Shown: one piece after another, positions 6,742-8,247 of the stretch
Layout of the letters: each line of letters starts with the position of its first letter
How positions within the stretch are numbered: position 1 is the first letter of the stretch
From: CAZTGZ01 sp044339595
GTDB taxonomy: Bacteria > Bacteroidota > Bacteroidia > NS11-12g > UBA9320
Direction of reading: 5' to 3'
Assembly: GCA_044339595.1 (NCBI GenBank)
Contig: JBIIVF010000109.1
Coordinates: 1-8,247 of the forward strand
DNA: 8,247 nt
Position numbers and translations under genes: made by a program
Notes under the pieces: generated by a model
Told to the model about the DNA's origin: nothing
The model's database searches: none
Seen by the model: only the letters and a program-made list of their open reading frames with translations

Positions 6742-8247
6742 ATGAGGTGCATGAAACAGACGTGGGGCCTTTTCCTGTTGCTGATTTTTACTGTTGTTTT
6801 GATCGGTGGGAATTGTCGTCCGAAATCTGAGACGAAAGAAGTTTTGCCGAAGGATACCGCCCATTATGTGGGAATTAAAGTCTGCGGCAGTTGTCATCAG
6901 GATATCTATCAATCGTTTAGCCATACCGGCATGGGCAGCAGCTTTTCAGAGGCTGTAAGTGATAAAAGCACCGCAGATTTTAATAACAGCTCGTTTTATG
7001 ATGCTAAATCAAACCTTTTTTATCAAGCAACCTGGAATAATCAACGGCTCATTCTGAAGGAATTTCGGTTATCAGGCAAAGATTCGGTGCATGTAAAATC
7101 TCAGGCCATAGACTACATCGTTGGTTCGGGGCAACATACGCATTCGCATTTATTTCGACAGGGTAAATATATCTATCAGGCTCCGATGACCTGGTATGGA
7201 CAAAAGAAAAAATGGGATTTGCCACCCGGATTTGAAGATCACAACAGTCACTTTAGTAGGATGATCGATGCGGAGTGCATGAGTTGCCACAATGCCATGC
7301 CGGTGATGGAAAAGGGTTCTGACCGTCGTTTTGTCTCTATAGGCCAGGGAATAGATTGCGAGCGTTGTCATGGTCCCGGTAGCGAGCATGTGCGCATTCA
7401 GCAAGCATCTCCCGGTAAATATCCAAATCAACATGATACCTACATCATCAATCCATCCAAACTCGATTGGCAAAGGCTCACAGATGTTTGTCAGCGGTGT
7501 CATTTGCAAGGCAACAATGTGCTTAAACCCGGAATGCAATTCACTGATTTTAAACCGGGAATGAGATTGTCGGATGTATTCGAAATCTATTTACCTCAAA
7601 CTGCCGGAGAAGAACCTTTCGATATGGCCAATCATGCCGCAAGGTTGCAGAAAAGCAAATGTTTTATCGCCGGGAAAGGCAAATTGACTTGCATCAGTTG
7701 TCACAATCCGCATGTTTCTGTGAAGGTGACCGGCCCGGAGATTTTTAATCAGGCATGTTTCAAATGTCATAGCAAAGAAGCCTGTAAAGAGAAGCCGGAA
7801 AGGCTCAAGACTCTGCAAAATAACTGCGTAAAATGCCATATGCCGGCACAAGGAACCGAAGATATTCCTCATGTGACCGTGCATGATCATCGCATAGCCG
7901 TGCATCGGGAGGGACAAAAACAGCGTCCCGGAATTCCGATTGGGCTGTATGCGGTGAACAATCCCAATCCGGAAAAACGTATCCTTGCCATCGCCTATTT
8001 GAGTTACTATGAAAAGTTTGAGGCCTTGCCCATTTATAGAGAAAAAGCCTTTGCGCTGTTGAAGGAATTGAAACTACCCGAACTTTGGATACATTATTAC
8101 TACCAGGAAGGTGCTTATCAAAAAGTGGTGTCATATCCGTTAGATTCTAAAAAGGTATCGGATGAAATGACGGCCTATCGGTTGGGTAAATCGTTTGATC
8201 GTTTAGGACGTTTAGAAGAGGCAGCAGGGTGGTATAGAAAAACTTTG
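6742..8247 (+). CDS. Heptaheme c-type cytochrome with C-terminal TPR-like region, 3' end cut by the window edge
   Basis: An exported multiheme cytochrome c, open for 502 codons to the right edge. The N-terminus has a hydrophobic signal segment (about residues 7-23) ending in IGGNC; Cys25 could be lipidated, but Asn before it is atypical for a lipobox. Seven CxxCH haem sites are visible: CGSCH (48), CMSCH (179), CERCH (206), CQRCH (250), CISCH (317), CFKCH (339) and CVKCH (362). The first site and the run that follows resemble the cytochrome c554 / multihaem family, and the spacing of the last three is tight. A His-rich patch (SGQHTHSHLF, 128-138) may supply distal ligands. After the haem part, residues about 476-502 fit one TPR (AYRLGKSFDRLGRLEEAAGWYRK). 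Family members carry electrons in the periplasm; some are oxidoreductases of nitrogen or sulfur compounds, but the substrate here cannot be told. Start at 6742 or the in-frame ATG at 6751 are both possible. Confidence 0.88.
   Translation, partial: MRCMKQTWGLFLLLIFTVVLIGGNCRPKSETKEVLPKDTAHYVGIKVCGSCHQDIYQSFSHTGMGSSFSEAVSDKSTADFNNSSFYDAKSNLFYQATWNNQRLILKEFRLSGKDSVHVKSQAIDYIVGSGQHTHSHLFRQGKYIYQAPMTWYGQKKKWDLPPGFEDHNSHFSRMIDAECMSCHNAMPVMEKGSDRRFVSIGQGIDCERCHGPGSEHVRIQQASPGKYPNQHDTYIINPSKLDWQRLTDVCQRCHLQGNNVLKPGMQFTDFKPGMRLSDVFEIYLPQTAGEEPFDMANHAARLQKSKCFIAGKGKLTCISCHNPHVSVKVTGPEIFNQACFKCHSKEACKEKPERLKTLQNNCVKCHMPAQGTEDIPHVTVHDHRIAVHREGQKQRPGIPIGLYAVNNPNPEKRILAIAYLSYYEKFEALPIYREKAFALLKELKLPELWIHYYYQEGAYQKVVSYPLDSKKVSDEMTAYRLGKSFDRLGRLEEAAGWYRKTL

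Noticed and set aside
7150..7539. Minus-strand open frame of 129 codons
   Set aside because: It lies fully inside the cytochrome gene, opposite three CxxCH motifs, and has no family features.
7805..8134. Minus-strand open frame of 109 codons
   Set aside because: It is antisense to the cytochrome gene, which stays open through this region; no recognisable protein.

Overview
The window looks like chromosomal DNA from a member of the Bacteroidota, probably of the Saprospiria/Chitinophagia kind. Four things point there: a secreted protein with a C-terminal type IX secretion (T9SS) sorting domain of the 'YPNP' type, promoter-like TAnnTTTG elements, few Shine-Dalgarno sites, and a D-alanine--D-alanine ligase (Ddl) gene next to a PASTA-domain gene. 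I saw no RNA gene, insertion sequence, CRISPR array or long DNA repeat, and no stretch that looks foreign by eye.

Layout. On the minus strand at the left are a TlpA-like exported thioredoxin (839-318) and, one base after its stop, a ferritin that runs off the left edge (316-1). A divergent intergenic region (840-1212) follows. It holds a 14-bp perfect palindrome and a good Bacteroidota promoter match facing right. On the plus strand come: a very large Ddl-family protein made of two tandem ligase modules (1213-3870); a membrane-anchored two-PASTA protein overlapping it by 4 bp (3867-4469); a T9SS-exported protein (4546-6408); a single-domain rhodanese whose ATG directly follows the previous stop (6409-6717); and a heptaheme c-type cytochrome with a C-terminal TPR-like part, cut by the right edge (6742 onward).

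How the genes may work together. The Ddl and PASTA genes form a translationally coupled cell-wall pair: one would make the D-Ala-D-Ala (or related) end of the peptidoglycan stem peptide, and the other carries domains that in other proteins bind peptidoglycan. The T9SS protein, rhodanese and cytochrome are closely packed on the same strand, but no shared pathway can be read from the sequence. The ferritin and TlpA pair fits iron and redox housekeeping.

The most unusual item is the tandem ligase. By manual alignment to E. coli DdlB, the N-terminal module keeps the Glu-Ser-Tyr catalytic triad but has Asp in place of a metal-binding Glu and has lost the PGMT motif. The C-terminal module keeps the metal-binding and PGMT motifs but has Cys in place of the catalytic Ser and Phe in place of the catalytic Tyr. 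The two halves therefore have complementary losses. This suggests a covalent pseudo-dimer with divided roles, or a ligase with a second specificity.
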